From positions 1 to 64,000 of the forward strand of contig JBAKBP010003066.1 of NCBI GenBank assembly GCA_037953745.1: DNA of 64,000 nt. Direction: 5' to 3'. Positions 33,102-45,206 of the stretch are shown here, one piece after another; position 1 is the stretch's first letter, and each line of letters starts with the position of its first letter. The position numbers and the translations under genes were made by a program. Below the pieces are notes generated by a model, which was not told the DNA's origin, did not search any database, and was given only the letters and a program-made list of their open reading frames with translations. This DNA is from Lithodes maja (lineage: Eukaryota > Arthropoda > Malacostraca > Decapoda > Lithodidae).

Positions 33102-33808
33102 TTGTTTCATGCAAATGACCCTACAACTATATTTGGCCAATTACATATTACGACTGCTTGTAAGCTGCAGAGTAAATGCAGTATCCCTCCCCAAATAGTT
33201 TAATTTATAATTAGTAAAAAAAATCTATTTGTATATACGGTACTGTACATACAATAAATCTATTTGTATATACTGTACTGTACATACAATAAATGGAGTA
33301 CAGTTTCTGCAAGTTAACCAAGTACTACAGTATGTGTTTAAATAACATGAACACAATTATTTATTTACTATAATATTCTATATAATTATTATAACTACTA
33401 TATAATTCAATAATATACTGTACGTGACCGTTGTCGTTACAGTACTGTAATTATGTAAAATTTGACATTATTATTGTTATACGAATTGAATTTTCTTACT
33501 TCGTGATTATAAATAATGCTTGCAAACTGTATGTAGGCATGTTATTTAAAATACTTCGAACATTGTATTTGCCAAATGAATATAAAAGCGTTAATTAGCT
33601 AATTTTCCTCTATAAAAAAAACGTCACTTTTTGAACAGTTCAATACATTGATTGCCGGTGTAATTGTATTTTCACACGAGGAGCACTGTAGCACGTGTTA
33701 AAGTTGAATAAGGTTAAATAACCTTATGAATTAATTTCTACTGGGGGAAATCCCCAACTGTAATTACTTCTACAGCACTAAGCGACGCAGGCTATATAGC
33801 ACTGGAAA
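33102..33808. other. AT-rich flank with a 36-bp duplication
   Basis: Mostly AT-rich. A 36-bp unit (AATCTATTTGTATATAC...GTACTGTACATACAAT) is tandemly doubled at about 33222-33295. No gene seen. Confidence 0.6.
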
Positions 33809-33894
33809 CTGTCGTAGCATTGCCGAGATTCGAACCCATGTGGCTAGTCGTCACCAACATAGCGCTAGAGCCTTAGCCCGCTAGACCACGACAG
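33809..33894 (-). tRNA. tRNA-like sequence (Ser/Leu type) or tRNA pseudogene
   Basis: In minus sense it has an A box TGGTCTAGCGGGCTAAGG and a B box GGTTCGAATCT at the right distance for a long-variable-arm tRNA. CTGTCGT and ACGACAG close the ends. The D stem pairs, but I cannot form a proper anticodon stem, and the acceptor pairing lies about 7 nt outside the normal place. More likely a pseudogene or SINE head than a working gene. Confidence 0.4.
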
Positions 33895-34430
33895 CTCCGC
33901 GTTAAAGTTGATCGCCAGTCACGGGAAGTTGTGGCCAGAGGAGCACGTCCACTCCCTTCAGCTGCTACCACACCACTGACGCCTGCTCTCACCCTCTTCT
34001 CTGTTCCCTGTTCACTCAGACCCTCACCATCTCCTAGTTTCAAATCCTTGAGCCACACTGACAATTGGTACCATCTGATAGTCCATAATTACTAGTTGAA
34101 TACAATAATAAGAATAAAATATGTAAACAAATAAAATAAAAATAAACATTGCTTGTATTGTTTTTGAAAAATTACTTAAAGTGTATATACTTTTTCAGCA
34201 AGTGTCCATATAATTAATTACTTGCTGTTTATTGAATATTGTGCTAAATATGTTTTCGCCTAATACAGTACCGATTCGTAGAGTTTCGGAAGATGGCTTG
34301 TACAGTAGTCTCGTATTTATAGATCAGTTGAATACTTATTTTTAAGTCCTAGTATTCTGACTGTATTTGCGTTTATTGACGAAAATCGACACAAATCTCC
34401 AACAAATCCAAATTTTAACTACACCGATAT
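33895..34430. other. AT-rich noncoding sequence
   Basis: No gene or repeat seen. Confidence 0.6.
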
Positions 34431-35257
34431 CAATTATGCCTGGCAATGATTAACGTGTGAACCGTGCAACAATTATGCCTGGCAATGATTAACGTGTGAA
34501 CCGTGCAACAATTATGCCTGGCAATGATTAACGTGTGAACCGTGCAACAATTATGCCTGGCAATGATTAACGTGTGAACCGTGCAACAATTATGCCTGGC
34601 AATGATTAACGTGTGAACCGTGCAACAATTATGCCTGGCAATGATTAACGTGTGAACCGTGCAACAATTATGCCTGGCAATGATTAACGTGTGAACCGTG
34701 CAACAATTATGCCTGGCAATGATTAACGTGTGAACCGTGCAACAATTATGCCTGGCAATGATTAACGTGTGAACCGTGCAACAATTATGCCTGGCAATGA
34801 TTAACGTGTGAACCGTGCAACAATTATGCCTGGCAATGATTAATGTGTGAACCATGCAACAATTATGCCTAGCAATGATTAACGTGTGAACCGTGCAACA
34901 ATTATGCCTGGCAATGATTAACGTGTGAACCGTGCAACAATTATGCCTGGCAATGATTAACGTGTGAACCGTGCAACAATTATGCCTGGCAATGATTAAC
35001 GTGTGAACCGTGCAACAATTATGCCTGGCAATGATTAACGTGTGAACCGTGCAACAATTATGCCTGGCAATGATTAACGTGTGAGCCGTGCAACAATTAT
35101 GCCTGGCAATGATTAACGTGTGAACCGTGCAACAATTATGCCTGGCAATGATTAACGTGTGAACCGTGCAACAATTATGCCTGGCAATGATTAACGTATG
35201 AACCGTGCAACAATTATGCCTGGCAATGATTAACGTGTGAACCGTGCAACAATTATA
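34431..35257. repeat. 39-bp tandem repeat, 21 copies
   Basis: Units begin CAATTATGCCTGG and end GTGTGAACCGTGCAA. All 21 copies are nearly identical; the unit near 34830-34870 has four changes (AATGTG, ACCATG, CCTAGC), and single changes occur near 35083 and 35197. Because 39 is a multiple of 3 and the unit has no stop in one minus frame, a 280-codon frame of a 13-residue repeat is open. I see no start context, splice sites or flanking coding, so I treat it as noncoding. Confidence 0.95.
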
Positions 35258-36079
35258 ACATTTAATAGACAAAATAACGCAAATTTAAAGCCAATAGTCG
35301 TCAGCAATAAGTGGAAAATATATATTATTATAATGTTTTACTTAGCAAATGTTTTTCATAAAAAAATGCGGTTTAAAACAAAACCAAACCAAAACAATAC
35401 TGTAGCATTCTCATAACAATAATATTCTTACCATTATTTATACAAGTCCTGATTCTAAGCAACACTTTCCGTGTAAACACTTGCTAATGAGTTGTTTGAG
35501 AAGAGTGGAAAAAATATAATATAATTCAATAATGGGAATAGGAGTTACAAAAGTACGAGATGAAAGTAGGATAGTGTATATCGCAATCGTGAATGGTTAT
35601 TAATGCACTTTAATAACAATTTATTTGTGATTGGGTAGGTAAATATTAGTTGCTTAGCATTTTCTCGTTCCATATAGTGTACATCACTCTAGTTCTAAAG
35701 CAATCGTTTGGCTGACATTACTGCTGACAGTCTGCGCTGTATTATTGAAAAGTTTCTCAAGTGTTATACCTTTCGCAGTAAGACTTTTACGGGGCTAATA
35801 TGCATGTGCTTTATTATACAATTTCAGAATAGACATATAATTATATAAAAAAAACATACAAATTAATTCGACTGATTGCTTTAAAATTAAGTTAAATTTT
35901 AAGGGGAATAGACAGGTTGAGGACGCGAGGAGAGACGTAAAGGAGGAAAGAAAGAGCAAAGTAGAAGAGTACAAGGAGGAGGGCGGTTCTCCTTGCTCTA
36001 TTACCACTTGATAGTCTTATAACCTTAGCCCTGCATCAATCAGGGTATTGATAATATCGCAATGTCCTGAGCGACTATT
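35258..36079. other. AT-rich noncoding sequence
   Basis: No gene or repeat recognised. Confidence 0.6.
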
Positions 36080-36876
36080 AGCAATTCAGGTTGGAAACCA
36101 CCATTTCTAGAAATTTGGGGCACTTTGGGTGAACAAATCTTTATCCCTTTTTAGCTCAGATTGTGACAGGGAACTACCCAAAAGTATTGTATTTTTTTTG
36201 TTAATGTACATTCCAGGCTGAAACTCTATTTTTTCGCATTTTTGGTTAGATATAGTGAAACATAGATTTTGGCCAGTCTTTATCCATATTTGCAATTAAG
36301 CTCCAAATGATGGTGCTTTATGTTAATTTGGGGTTTCCTAGCAAATTATGAGCCGTGTCGAAACACAAAAAAATTCGCCTTTTTAAGCAAAACGTGTTGC
36401 TCAGCTTGAATCCAGATTTGCACTGTTGACCACGTAAACCCCAATTGTGTTATAAGCATATTTTGGGTATCCAAGTCAAAATGAAAGATGTGTACGATGT
36501 TCCTATTTTCGTTCATTCTTTAGAGGAAAGTAAGTTTTGGCTTCCTTTTTATTCAGATTTACATGTATTACCTAAAAACACCTCAATAGTGCCGTTGTAA
36601 AGGCTTATCCCTCAATACCTTCATCTGATCTGGTCTAGTCAGTTTTAGCTCTGTTGGGTTTCTGAGCAAAAATAATCAATCACATTTTAGGGTGGCCTTA
36701 CCGAAAAATAATCTTATTAAGCCCATGTTTGCAATATTGGTACACGAAATATCCAAATTGTATGTTGGAGTTGTTTTGGGGTCATTAAGCCAAAATTAAC
36801 TTTATGAACTAATATACCTGTTTTTCGCATTGGTGACAAAGTTTGGTGACCACAAATCTGTTTTGGCCGGCTTTAA

Positions 36877-37083
36877 CCTCTTCTGTATTGGTAACGTCTC
36901 TTTATTATTATTCTAGCTGTATTTAGACGATATTGTGCAGTTTAAGACAGATCTGTGGTAGTAAAAGGGATTAGGTGAGATAGTTCGAAGCCTGTTTATT
37001 GCTGGAGGCATTTTTTAAATTGAATACAATCGTCTAATAGTAGCCACAGTAAAGTTAAAAGGACGACGCGGGTACAGAGGGGT
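36877..37083. mobile_element. TTAA MITE (family A), complete
   Basis: Flanked by TTAA at 36873-36876 and 37084-37087. Ends CCTCTTCTGTATTGG... and ...CGCGGGTACAGAGGGG. The middle is a long imperfect inverted repeat: GACGATATTGTGCAGTTTAA against AATTGAATACAATCGTCTAA. Confidence 0.75.
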
Positions 37084-37509
37084 TTAACCAGGATTATCCC
37101 TGCTGACCCCAATATGTCTTAATAGGACTTGTTTGGATTACTCTCGGGTAAATATGTCCAATCAATCAATATCGGTGGGGGGGGGGGGGGGTAACCAAAA
37201 ACGTAATTAATTCCACTGTGGACCCCCAAACAATTATGTTTATTCCTTTATAGTTCAGATTTGTACTTTTGACAGTCAACCAAATGTGCTACTATGGTTA
37301 CTTTTGTGTTCCCTATCCGGTGTTGACAGGCTTGGTCATGATTTGGACTTGGACAAAAAGGGATCTGGGCCTTCTTTCGATATTTGAGGCACATTACTTA
37401 TGTTATTGTAGAATCGTGTAATTTTAGTTTTAAAAGTTACCATTTTGACCCCAAAACACCCCTAAAGTTAATGTTTAAGTTATTATTGGATTTCTGAGCT
37501 ATACATTAA

Positions 37510-37989
37510 CACCTTACGAGCGGCCTATGCGGTTTATTTATATGTACCGCCCAGCGGGGTGTTTTTAGCCAAAATAGGGCTGTTTACGTGATCATTTTCA
37601 TGCCTAAATAAGACCCAGAACGTAAAACAAGTATCTATCCCTGAAAGGGCATAAACAGAGCTTTCGAATGACACCATAACGATCCTTTTATGATGGCTAG
37701 TTTTCTTGCAAAAACCGTGCAACGCGAGTGCAAAAAGCATGTAATTAGGCAATTTCCCCATACAATTCCGTATATAGCGAGTGAGAGAGGGAGGGAGGAG
37801 GTGGGATTCATGTCAGTAGGTTCGCCGCGGTGGTCTGGAGCAGTCATACGCTCGCTACTCTCCTGCCACCACTTGTCTCTCTCTCTCAGCAACATTACGT
37901 GCTGAAATTGCCACACGATATATGTCGAGCACCGCCACATAGTCCAGCTTTATTTAACTCGACTTATGTTGCGCGCCGCTAATTAAGGG
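37510..37989. mobile_element. TTAA MITE (family C)
   Basis: 480 bp between TTAA 37506-37509 and 37990-37993. Ends CACCTTACGAGCGGC and GCCGCTAATTAAGGG are imperfect inverted repeats. A second, older copy is at 62195-62604. Confidence 0.75.
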
Positions 37990-38471
37990 TTAACAACCTG
38001 TGCGTGCTAAAGCTCTCTTGGTAAAAACTGTCGATGTTTACCTGTTGTCAGCTATAGATACACTTTTAACCTCATCACTTACAAATTAAAAGATTTTTGG
38101 ATGTTTTTAGATTTCTAGACCTAAGTGGGCAGTGTGAGCCCCAAAACACTAATGTTCGGACTGTTCTGCTCTTTTCGTTTAGACAGTCGGGTTTGATATT
38201 TTTTTCGGTCAGATTTGCACTTAATACTCAAATACACCCAAAGTGGGGGTTCTTGCCTACTTAGTATTAAGTTTTGTCTTCTGACACGAGCGAATGAAGA
38301 AACAAAATATAAATTATTCACAACAAACTTCATGCAGCTATTGGGGTCCTCCAAATCATTAAATTAAATATATATAACTGGATTTAACCTGTACATTAAG
38401 CTGCACAATTCTCAAACTAGCTACCCCTCTGGTGGGCAAGAAAATATACTGTTTGTACATGTTTTATCACA

Positions 38472-38476
<5 letters not shown>

Positions 38477-38526
<50 letters not shown>

Positions 38527-38528
38527 CA

Positions 38529-38580
<52 letters not shown>
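38477..38580. repeat. (TA)n microsatellite
   Basis: About 100 bp of TA units with two short interruptions. Confidence 0.95.
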
Positions 38581-38584
<4 letters not shown>

Positions 38585-38734
38585 CTGCGCGTAGCGGCAT
38601 ATGCGTTTGTGGGTTAGATAATTCAGTAATGCTTTGTTCATTAACAGTGTTAGAGCTGTGGGGAAGGTGAAAAGGTAAGTAGTGTGAAGCTGTTTGTTGT
38701 AGTAAATCATATTTTTAGGGTATATTGAATAGTG

Positions 38735-39203
38735 TAGGGGAGGTGTAGCAGAGTGGTCTTGCCACTGGACTGGTAATCCAATGGACCCGGGTTCGAATCC
38801 CAATATGTCAATGGGAAGATATTATTGGGATGGAATTTGTGCTGTATCTAGTTTCAGTGCATTACCACAGCACACCGAAATGCCAAAACAAAATACCCTC
38901 ATTGTTCCCTGATTAAATAGCACTGTATGAATATTCCCATATTCAAAATGTGCTACAGGGGGGCAATGCCTAGTGAGTTAATTGCTCAATAGGTGGCATT
39001 CAGAGAGTGAGGGTCCGAGCCTAGGGAGTGAGACTGTGAGGCGCGGGGGCGAGACAGCTTCAGAGATGGAGTTGGGTTCGAGCCGTGAATAGGTGCTTCA
39101 CATGTCTCACTCCCTAGACTGGAACAAGACCTCACGGGCCTCACCGTGTTCAGCGGTAGAGTGTAAAGGCTATCAGCCTATGCCCGAGAGGGAGTAGTTG
39201 GAA

Positions 39204-39235
<32 letters not shown>
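38735..39235 (+). mobile_element. tRNA-headed SINE with poly(A) tail
   Basis: The head at 38737-38805 has pol III boxes TAGCAGAGTGG and GGTTCGAATCC and a GGT (Thr) anticodon loop in a good 5-bp stem. The acceptor stem is not formed, so this is a tRNA-derived head, not a gene. A roughly 400-bp body follows, with a second GGTTCGAGCCG box near 39076. The element ends in 29 adenines (39207-39235). Confidence 0.6.
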
Positions 39236-39238
<3 letters not shown>

Positions 39239-39559
39239 TGCATCACTTTCTAAATGTGTACTGTGTAGGCATGAAGACAAAGAAATATTCATAAACTACG
39301 GAATCATAACTATAAATGTATGATATAAAACTAAAATCGGTAGCTTTTAAACCTTGATTTAGGGTGTGAGTGGCATGGTGCCGTAGGTTGGAGTGTCAGT
39401 GGTTGGTGAGTGAGGCTGGTTGGAAGTGTGGATTAGATTGTGAGGTGGATGTGATGGGAAGGGAGGTCGGAGTAAAGTAAACATAATAATTAATTCAGGT
39501 TCAGGGGTAGTTTATAGAGAGGCCTTCCTTAGGGTTAAGGCCCCATTACTCCTTCCATC

Positions 39560-39770
39560 CATCTATCCATAGCCTATGATAGCGCAGTTGGAATTGTGTA
39601 CATGCTTAGATTGATATGCAGGATTCGAAACTGCATAATAAATCGTAGGCTTGTCCACCATTCCTTAACTGCCTTCGTAGCGCAATAGATAAATGCACTG
39701 GATTTCGGTGTGAGCATCCTACAGTAGGTTGGAATCCCTGGACTGCCACATGTATTTGTTGATTTCATTA
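39560..39770 (+). repeat. tRNA-like repeats
   Basis: Two pol III-like arrangements: A-type TAGCGCAGTTGG near 39583 with GGATTCGAAAC near 39621, and TAGCGCAATAGATAAATGCA near 39678 with GGTTGGAATCC near 39727 (Arg-like). Neither folds as a tRNA. 39236-39559 and 39771-40430 show no other feature. Confidence 0.35.
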
Positions 39771-40456
39771 ATTGAGTTTAGGAGTAAAGTCGGTTGGTGG
39801 AGGTAACATCATAATACAATAGTAAATTCACTATGACAAGCTTAGAACTCCTTATATCCATCCTCTTATAACTGAAAAAGGACTTCAACAATGAAACACA
39901 CTGATGTTTTTACCATTCGTGAAGTGTCAACCGGGAAAAAGTTATTGAAATTTACATCCAGTTTGCTCCAGCCCTCACTAAAATACAAGAGGTTATGTGA
40001 ACATTATTTTTAGAATCGTCATAATGTACAGACTATAAATGTGTTATTATGTAGGTTATTACTACTGCGGTCATTTTGATCGCCTTTATCATGGAATTAT
40101 TTTATTATAGATATATATCAGACAACATTTGTCTCTACGTGGTATTCCTAAAGGAAGGGACAAACACATTATACATTATTTGATACCCATAACACTGAGC
40201 AGTAACTGCCTTGCCTTTTTACTTTAATTTTTTGTTTTGTGTATGTGCACACGAAAGAGTAGTGTTTTTCGTCTGTGTGAGGCTTCAGGCATTAATGTCT
40301 ACTATGGTAACCCCGAAATTTAAAGAGCTGCTGAATGGTTTAGTCCTCGGCCCAAACTCTGCACTTCATCATACTTATTCAAAGTCTGATTTATATACAG
40401 GAGCAAGCTGAATCAGATATGTCCATTTTAATCATAATGTACTACTACATCTGTTA

Positions 40457-40466
<10 letters not shown>

Positions 40467-40497
<31 letters not shown>
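40467..40497. repeat. (AT)n microsatellite
   Basis: About 15 AT units at the 3' edge of the LINE fragment. Confidence 0.9.
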
Positions 40498-40501
<4 letters not shown>

Positions 40502-41660
40502 CGAAGCCCATTCCACAAGTTGACAACTCGATTGAAGAAGAAATTCTTTGACTCATGGGAGTTAAAATATTTATCAATGATTTTGCAAACATTTCCCCGA
40601 TTGTAATTTGATTGGTAGATCGTAAAGTACTTATTAAAGTTCACGTTGTCAGTGCCTTTGATGATTTGAACACCTAAATTAGGTCGCCTCCTAATCTGCG
40701 CTGGGTTAAAGGAAATTAATTTTAATTTTCTAGGACAATCATGGTTTGTTCTTTAGACTAGGTATGATTTGGTAACTACGTTAGACTCGTTCTAGTTTGG
40801 CAATATCATTTTGGTAGTAGGGGCACACTATTCCAGAAGAATATGGACTCAGGAATTGTTAAAAGTGGGGTTTACATCATTGGATTTCTACTCAAATGAC
40901 CTGCTTATGAAGCCAATTATTTTGTTTGCCTTCTGAAAAGCTTCTCTACATTGTTGACTGGGTTTTAGGTTACTCGACACTGTTACTCCCAAATCTGTTT
41001 CTCTGTCTACACTCTTAATCCCTTCTGTACCGACGACTATTTTTGTATTTACTCTGGCTACTATTAAACTATATTATTCAGTTTACATTTACAGGCTTCG
41101 AACTATCTCAATTAACCCTTTATACTACCACACATCCTTCTTAAGCTTCACAAAATCGTCTAAATATAGCTAGAATGGAATTAAATAGATATCGCCGGTA
41201 CAGGAGTTAAGCTGAGTACCATTCATTGAATAGTTTGCTTTCTCATTTCGGTTTTTTATATGGAGTATGTATGTATATAGGCCTACTCAGGCACATACCC
41301 CACAGCTGGGGGTGGCCGACTCGAGACAGAGCCTGAGCAGAAACAACATTTAAAGTTCCACTTCTAAGGGTTCGGGACCACTTTCGCGTTTCCACGCTCC
41401 TTTGTCTGTCTCGTCTATTTTACAAGGGGAGGAGTATTCCTAGCCTACCGCTACTTTACATTTATCCGCTCTAAAATTCATTGGCAAATTTGAGCCCAAC
41501 ATAACAGCTTTTTAAAGTTATTTTGAATATCTGCTACAAGTTCATTTGTGAGTACTGTATTTTCATTGTTTATATCGTCTGAAAACTTTGAGATCTCACA
41601 GGTGAGGCCCTCATCTATGTCATTAATGTAAACTAGGAAGAGAACTGGCCTTACTACCCG
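40498..41660 (-). pseudogene. CR1/jockey-type LINE fragment, split by a MITE
   Basis: In minus sense from about 41660: YINDIDEGLTCEISKFSDD, the RT palm with FSDD in place of FADD, then thumb text (NELVADIQNNFKKLL, then MNFRADKC). From 41250: NYSMNGTQL, interrupted by the MITE, continuing SVDRETDLGVTVSSNL and CREAFQKANKIIGFISR, ending near 40500 with ESKNFFFNRVVNLWNGL. The copy is 5'-truncated and has frame breaks and a second foreign patch at about 41270-41430. The family resembles the LINE at 53680-54715. Confidence 0.75.
41019..41206. mobile_element. TTAA MITE (family A), complete, inside the LINE
   Basis: 188 bp between TTAA 41015-41018 and 41207-41210, ends TCCCTTCTGTACCG and CGCCGGTACAGGAG. 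Removing it and one TTAA joins the LINE coding in frame (...MNGTQL-K-SVDRETD...). Confidence 0.85.
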
Positions 41661-41769
41661 TAGGGTAGTCTGCTAATTACATTGGTCCCTTTGTATGCTC
41701 TACCGTTTATGACTACTCTTTGCTTTCTTTCACCGAGTCAATTTTCTGTCCATCTCAACATTCCGCCTT

Positions 41770-42060
41770 GTACAGTATTACATTTGACACACCCATCGCA
41801 GTTAAAAAAAAAAAAAAAATCTAGTGTCACACCCTTTGCTGTCACCTCCACCCTGGACATACCCATCGCTGTTAAAACTCCTTCTAGTGAGATGCCCTCC
41901 ATCCTGTGCATGCCCATCACAGCTTAGATCACTACCTGTGACACACCCATCTCAGTCATTCTTCTCTTGTCCTGCCTACCAAACATAATGACACGCCCGT
42001 CGCAGTCACCTCTTTCCGGGCTAGCACGCCCATTGTAGCTAGCATACACCTTCATCATAA
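41770..42060. repeat. Decayed tandem repeat, period about 50 bp
   Basis: Variants of 'GTGACACACCCATCGCAGT' occur near 41785, 41830, 41862, 41905, 41940 and 41990. Confidence 0.5.
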
Positions 42061-42364
42061 GAAGGCCAAGAGATGAAAAATGATAAGAAGAGGAAGAAGG
42101 AATCCAAAGAATTAAGCAACCTACAAGATGCCTAGTCATATGTCTATGTACACATTGCTTACAAATAGACAATATTCACACCTATATTCTGTTACAAAGC
42201 CAGTAGAAAGTATGGGAGGAGTTGTATATATTAACCTCTCAAGTGCCAGAGAATTATCAACCTTGTGTCACCTCCAATGCCGGCCAATTTACCATTTTTG
42301 TTATTGGCTATAGTTAACATGTTGGATGAAAAAGGAAGAATGGTGGTAAAACAAAAGTACTTAC

Positions 42365-42533
42365 CTAGTCCACGTTTTGCCTGATAGTAGGTTTCCGATA
42401 TGGCTTTTGGAGAGTTGAAAGTATTGACATACACACCGTACACTTCATCGCCTTTTTTGAGGTGTCCGGCCAGCTTGCAACTGCTCCCATCTGGTTTCGA
42501 CGAATACAGTACATGCATTTCAAGTAGTGTCAT
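42365..42533 (-). CDS. Possible first coding exon of a host gene, unidentified
   Basis: In minus sense an ATG at 42533 opens 56 codons and ends at a strong donor, GGACTAG|GTAAGTAC (GT at 42363-42364). The peptide has balanced composition: it starts MTLLEMHVLYSSKPDG and includes HLKKGDEVYGVYVNTF. There is no repeat copy of it in the window. I do not recognise the protein, and the next exon would lie to the left, where I see no candidate. It could be a chance frame. Confidence 0.35.
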
Positions 42534-42733
42534 ATTGAGTATGGACTACTCTTAGTACGCACACATGTTGCTGTGATGTACAGTCTGCCGCACACATAGC
42601 CCGTACATGCCAGAGAAAATAATATTTGCTGGCAACTGTCTAAAAACTCCCTTACAACTCCTCCGCCGCCTTTCACACTCCTGCTCCCAAGTGATCGCTG
42701 GTTCAAATATGAACTGAGTGCCCTCCTTCCCTC

Positions 42734-42740
<7 letters not shown>

Positions 42741-42785
<45 letters not shown>
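42741..42785. repeat. (CT)n microsatellite
   Basis: About 22 CT units. Confidence 0.95.
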
Positions 42786-42790
<5 letters not shown>

Positions 42791-42792
42791 CA

Positions 42793-44050
42793 ACTACCTA
42801 TGACCTCAATAACCATTGATGTAATGAAGAATATGAATAGTTTCCCTCATATGATTGTATTATTTTGTGTAGTACCACTATTGTATTAAATTTGTTGTAG
42901 TTATTTATGTTAGTCACATGAAGTTTGTAATCGTCATATTCAGCTAACTATTACCATTGATGTATGAAGGATATGTACACAGTGTCCCTCATATGATTTT
43001 AATATCTTTGCTTTGCTTTCTTTGAAATCAGTCACTCAATAATTAATCTAAATGTCACGTGTCTCAAATAAGCCAATAATCATGAGCCTTTTATACACAG
43101 CACATGTACCAAATCAAATGAGGAAACTATAATAACACAACGATATGCAAGATGAATGTAAGCCATATCTGTGGTTATTTAGGTAGGTTCTGGTCTTGTG
43201 ATTAGTAAAATGGGCCCATGTTGCATTAGGAGTGCTCTTCATATGATTGTTGTGCATTAAATCGGCCACAAACACTCACATTAACCAGGTTTCAATATAT
43301 ACGTTAATATGTATGCGTGTCCCCGGTGTATACTCAGCTGACCTAGACATTAATATCCATGGATGTAGTATATGACCGGTGTTTCTCTCTTCTCTCTCTC
43401 TCACACACACACACACATACATACATACACAAACTTTCTCTCTGACACACCTCCCTGGAGTACCTTACCTCCTCCCCCCCCCCCCCCCCCCCCGCAAACA
43501 CACACACCCAACTCCTCCTCCTCTCCCTCCCATTCCTCTACCTCTTACAACCCCCCAACCCCCCCCTCCCTCTCTCCCATAACCTCACACCCTACTAAAT
43601 ATGATATTACTATGGGCATGTAAACTTCTCCACTGGTCATATTCCGCTAACTATGCCCTCAATAACCATTATTGTACTGAAGAATAAGAACAGTGTCCCT
43701 CATAATTGTAATATATTTGTATTACTATAATTCCATTATTACTTCGGTAGTTGGTATTATTAGTCACATTATGTATGTAACTGTTGTATTCAGCTAACTA
43801 TGACCTCAATAACCGTTGATGTAATGAAGAATGTGAAGTGTCCCTCATATGATTGTAATATATTTGTGGTACTATTATTGCATAATAATTTATGTAGTTG
43901 GAAATATTAGTCACATTATGTATGTAATAATTGTATTCAGCTAACTATGACCTCAATAACCATTGATGTAATGAAAAATATGAACAGTCTCCTCATATGA
44001 TTGCACTAGTTTTGTAGTGCTATTATTTACAACCAGTCAATTAGTAATTC
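42793..44050. repeat. Tandem repeat, unit about 145-160 bp, interrupted
   Basis: The block 'CTATGACCTCAATAACCATTGATG', then 'TGTCCCTCATATGATTGTAATAT', then 'TTAGTCACATTATGTATGTAA', recurs starting near 42796, 42945, 43650, 43797 and 43938. The array is interrupted at 43000-43640 by other sequence including CT/CA repeats and a C run (43477-43493). Confidence 0.75.
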
Positions 44051-45206
44051 AGTCACAACAAGTTTTGTTTTGTTCAGGCTAATAATCATGAGCTACGTAT
44101 ATACAGCACATGTGCCAATTAATTGAGAAAACTATAATAACACATCTGAATAATGCCTACCTGATTTATAAACACAAATATGAATGTAACCAGACGACGA
44201 TGCTGTTGTTTCAGTGGAATAATGGCTCTTTGAGCAGTATGTATCGCTTTACCAGTGGTTGTCCCCTCACAGGATAGGGGGCGCTGCTCTATAAACTCGT
44301 CCCTCGGGCCAAAATAAAAATCAATCTCTCTCTCTCAAGCTTGCTTACATACACACACATGTACACAAATGTATACAACTATCTATTTATCTTTTTCCCT
44401 GTCTCTCTGTATTAATCTATCTATCTATCTTTAAATAGATAGATAAATAGTATGCGTGTGTGTTATTATGATTAATCCTTTTTGTTTTGACCAAAATACA
44501 GGAAAATTATAAACAACTAATAGGCTACATTGCAAATCATATTATGATATTATTTGGTAAGTCTGTTACGATATTGACTATCTAAGGCTGTAATGGGTTA
44601 CATTAAATATAATGTAATTCACAAAAGTAACAAATTTACTTGGCCACATAACCAACCTTAAATTGCCAAGAAGGTTCTGAACCACTGTGAAATAAATAGA
44701 AAACCATCCCAAACCTACTCGTTTGCTCATTAGTGGTAACATTTACACATTTACCGGAACTGATTTGTTGAAATACTTGTTGCTTTGCAAATTGTTTGTG
44801 GATTTGCCACGCTACTATAGGGTGACAGAGATGAATGCCTGAGAAGAAGAGAGCAGGTTATAGAGTAATAGAGAGACGTATATAGAACGGGAGTGGAGGA
44901 GGGAAGGGAATATTGAATATTGATCTATTTCAAGGCAATATATTTCATATTTTAAATAATTTTAGACTAATTAGTATACAAAGTTATACTAATCAGGTAC
45001 AGTACAATGCTTATTCTACCTTAATTAACTATGAGTTCACATGCGACCTTTGGCCACCATGAGGTGCCGAGTTCCCATCATAGTACATATGCAGATGCAC
45101 TGATAAGAAGTATGTGTAGGCTAACACAGGCTGATAGTTTAGCAGCTTGGCTAGGAAGGGACCACGATACAATCCTCTTAATTGGGATAGCTGAAAAAAC
45201 CTTTAG
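44051..45206. other. Noncoding, simple repeats
   Basis: Contains CT and TATC simple repeats (44320-44450); no gene seen. Confidence 0.6.

Larger units (their letters stand above)
36080..38350. repeat. Very decayed tandem satellite, unit about 150 bp
   Basis: The text 'CAGATTTGCACTTTTGACC' followed by 'CCAAAACACCCCAA' and 'TTTCTGAGCAAAAAT' recurs in changed form near 36405, 36550, 36650, 37250, 37440, 38125 and 38205. It is broken up by two TTAA MITEs (36877-37083 and 37510-37989) and a 14-base G run at about 37180. Confidence 0.45.

Noticed and set aside
33809..33894. Functional tRNA gene
   Set aside because: Pol III boxes are good but the anticodon stem does not form and acceptor pairing is displaced; listed only as tRNA-like.
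34431..35257. CRISPR-like array
   Set aside because: Direct tandem copies without spacers in a eukaryotic context.
34430..35272. 280-codon minus-strand frame as a repeat protein
   Set aside because: It is a by-product of a stop-free 39-bp tandem unit; no start context, splice sites or non-repeat coding flank.
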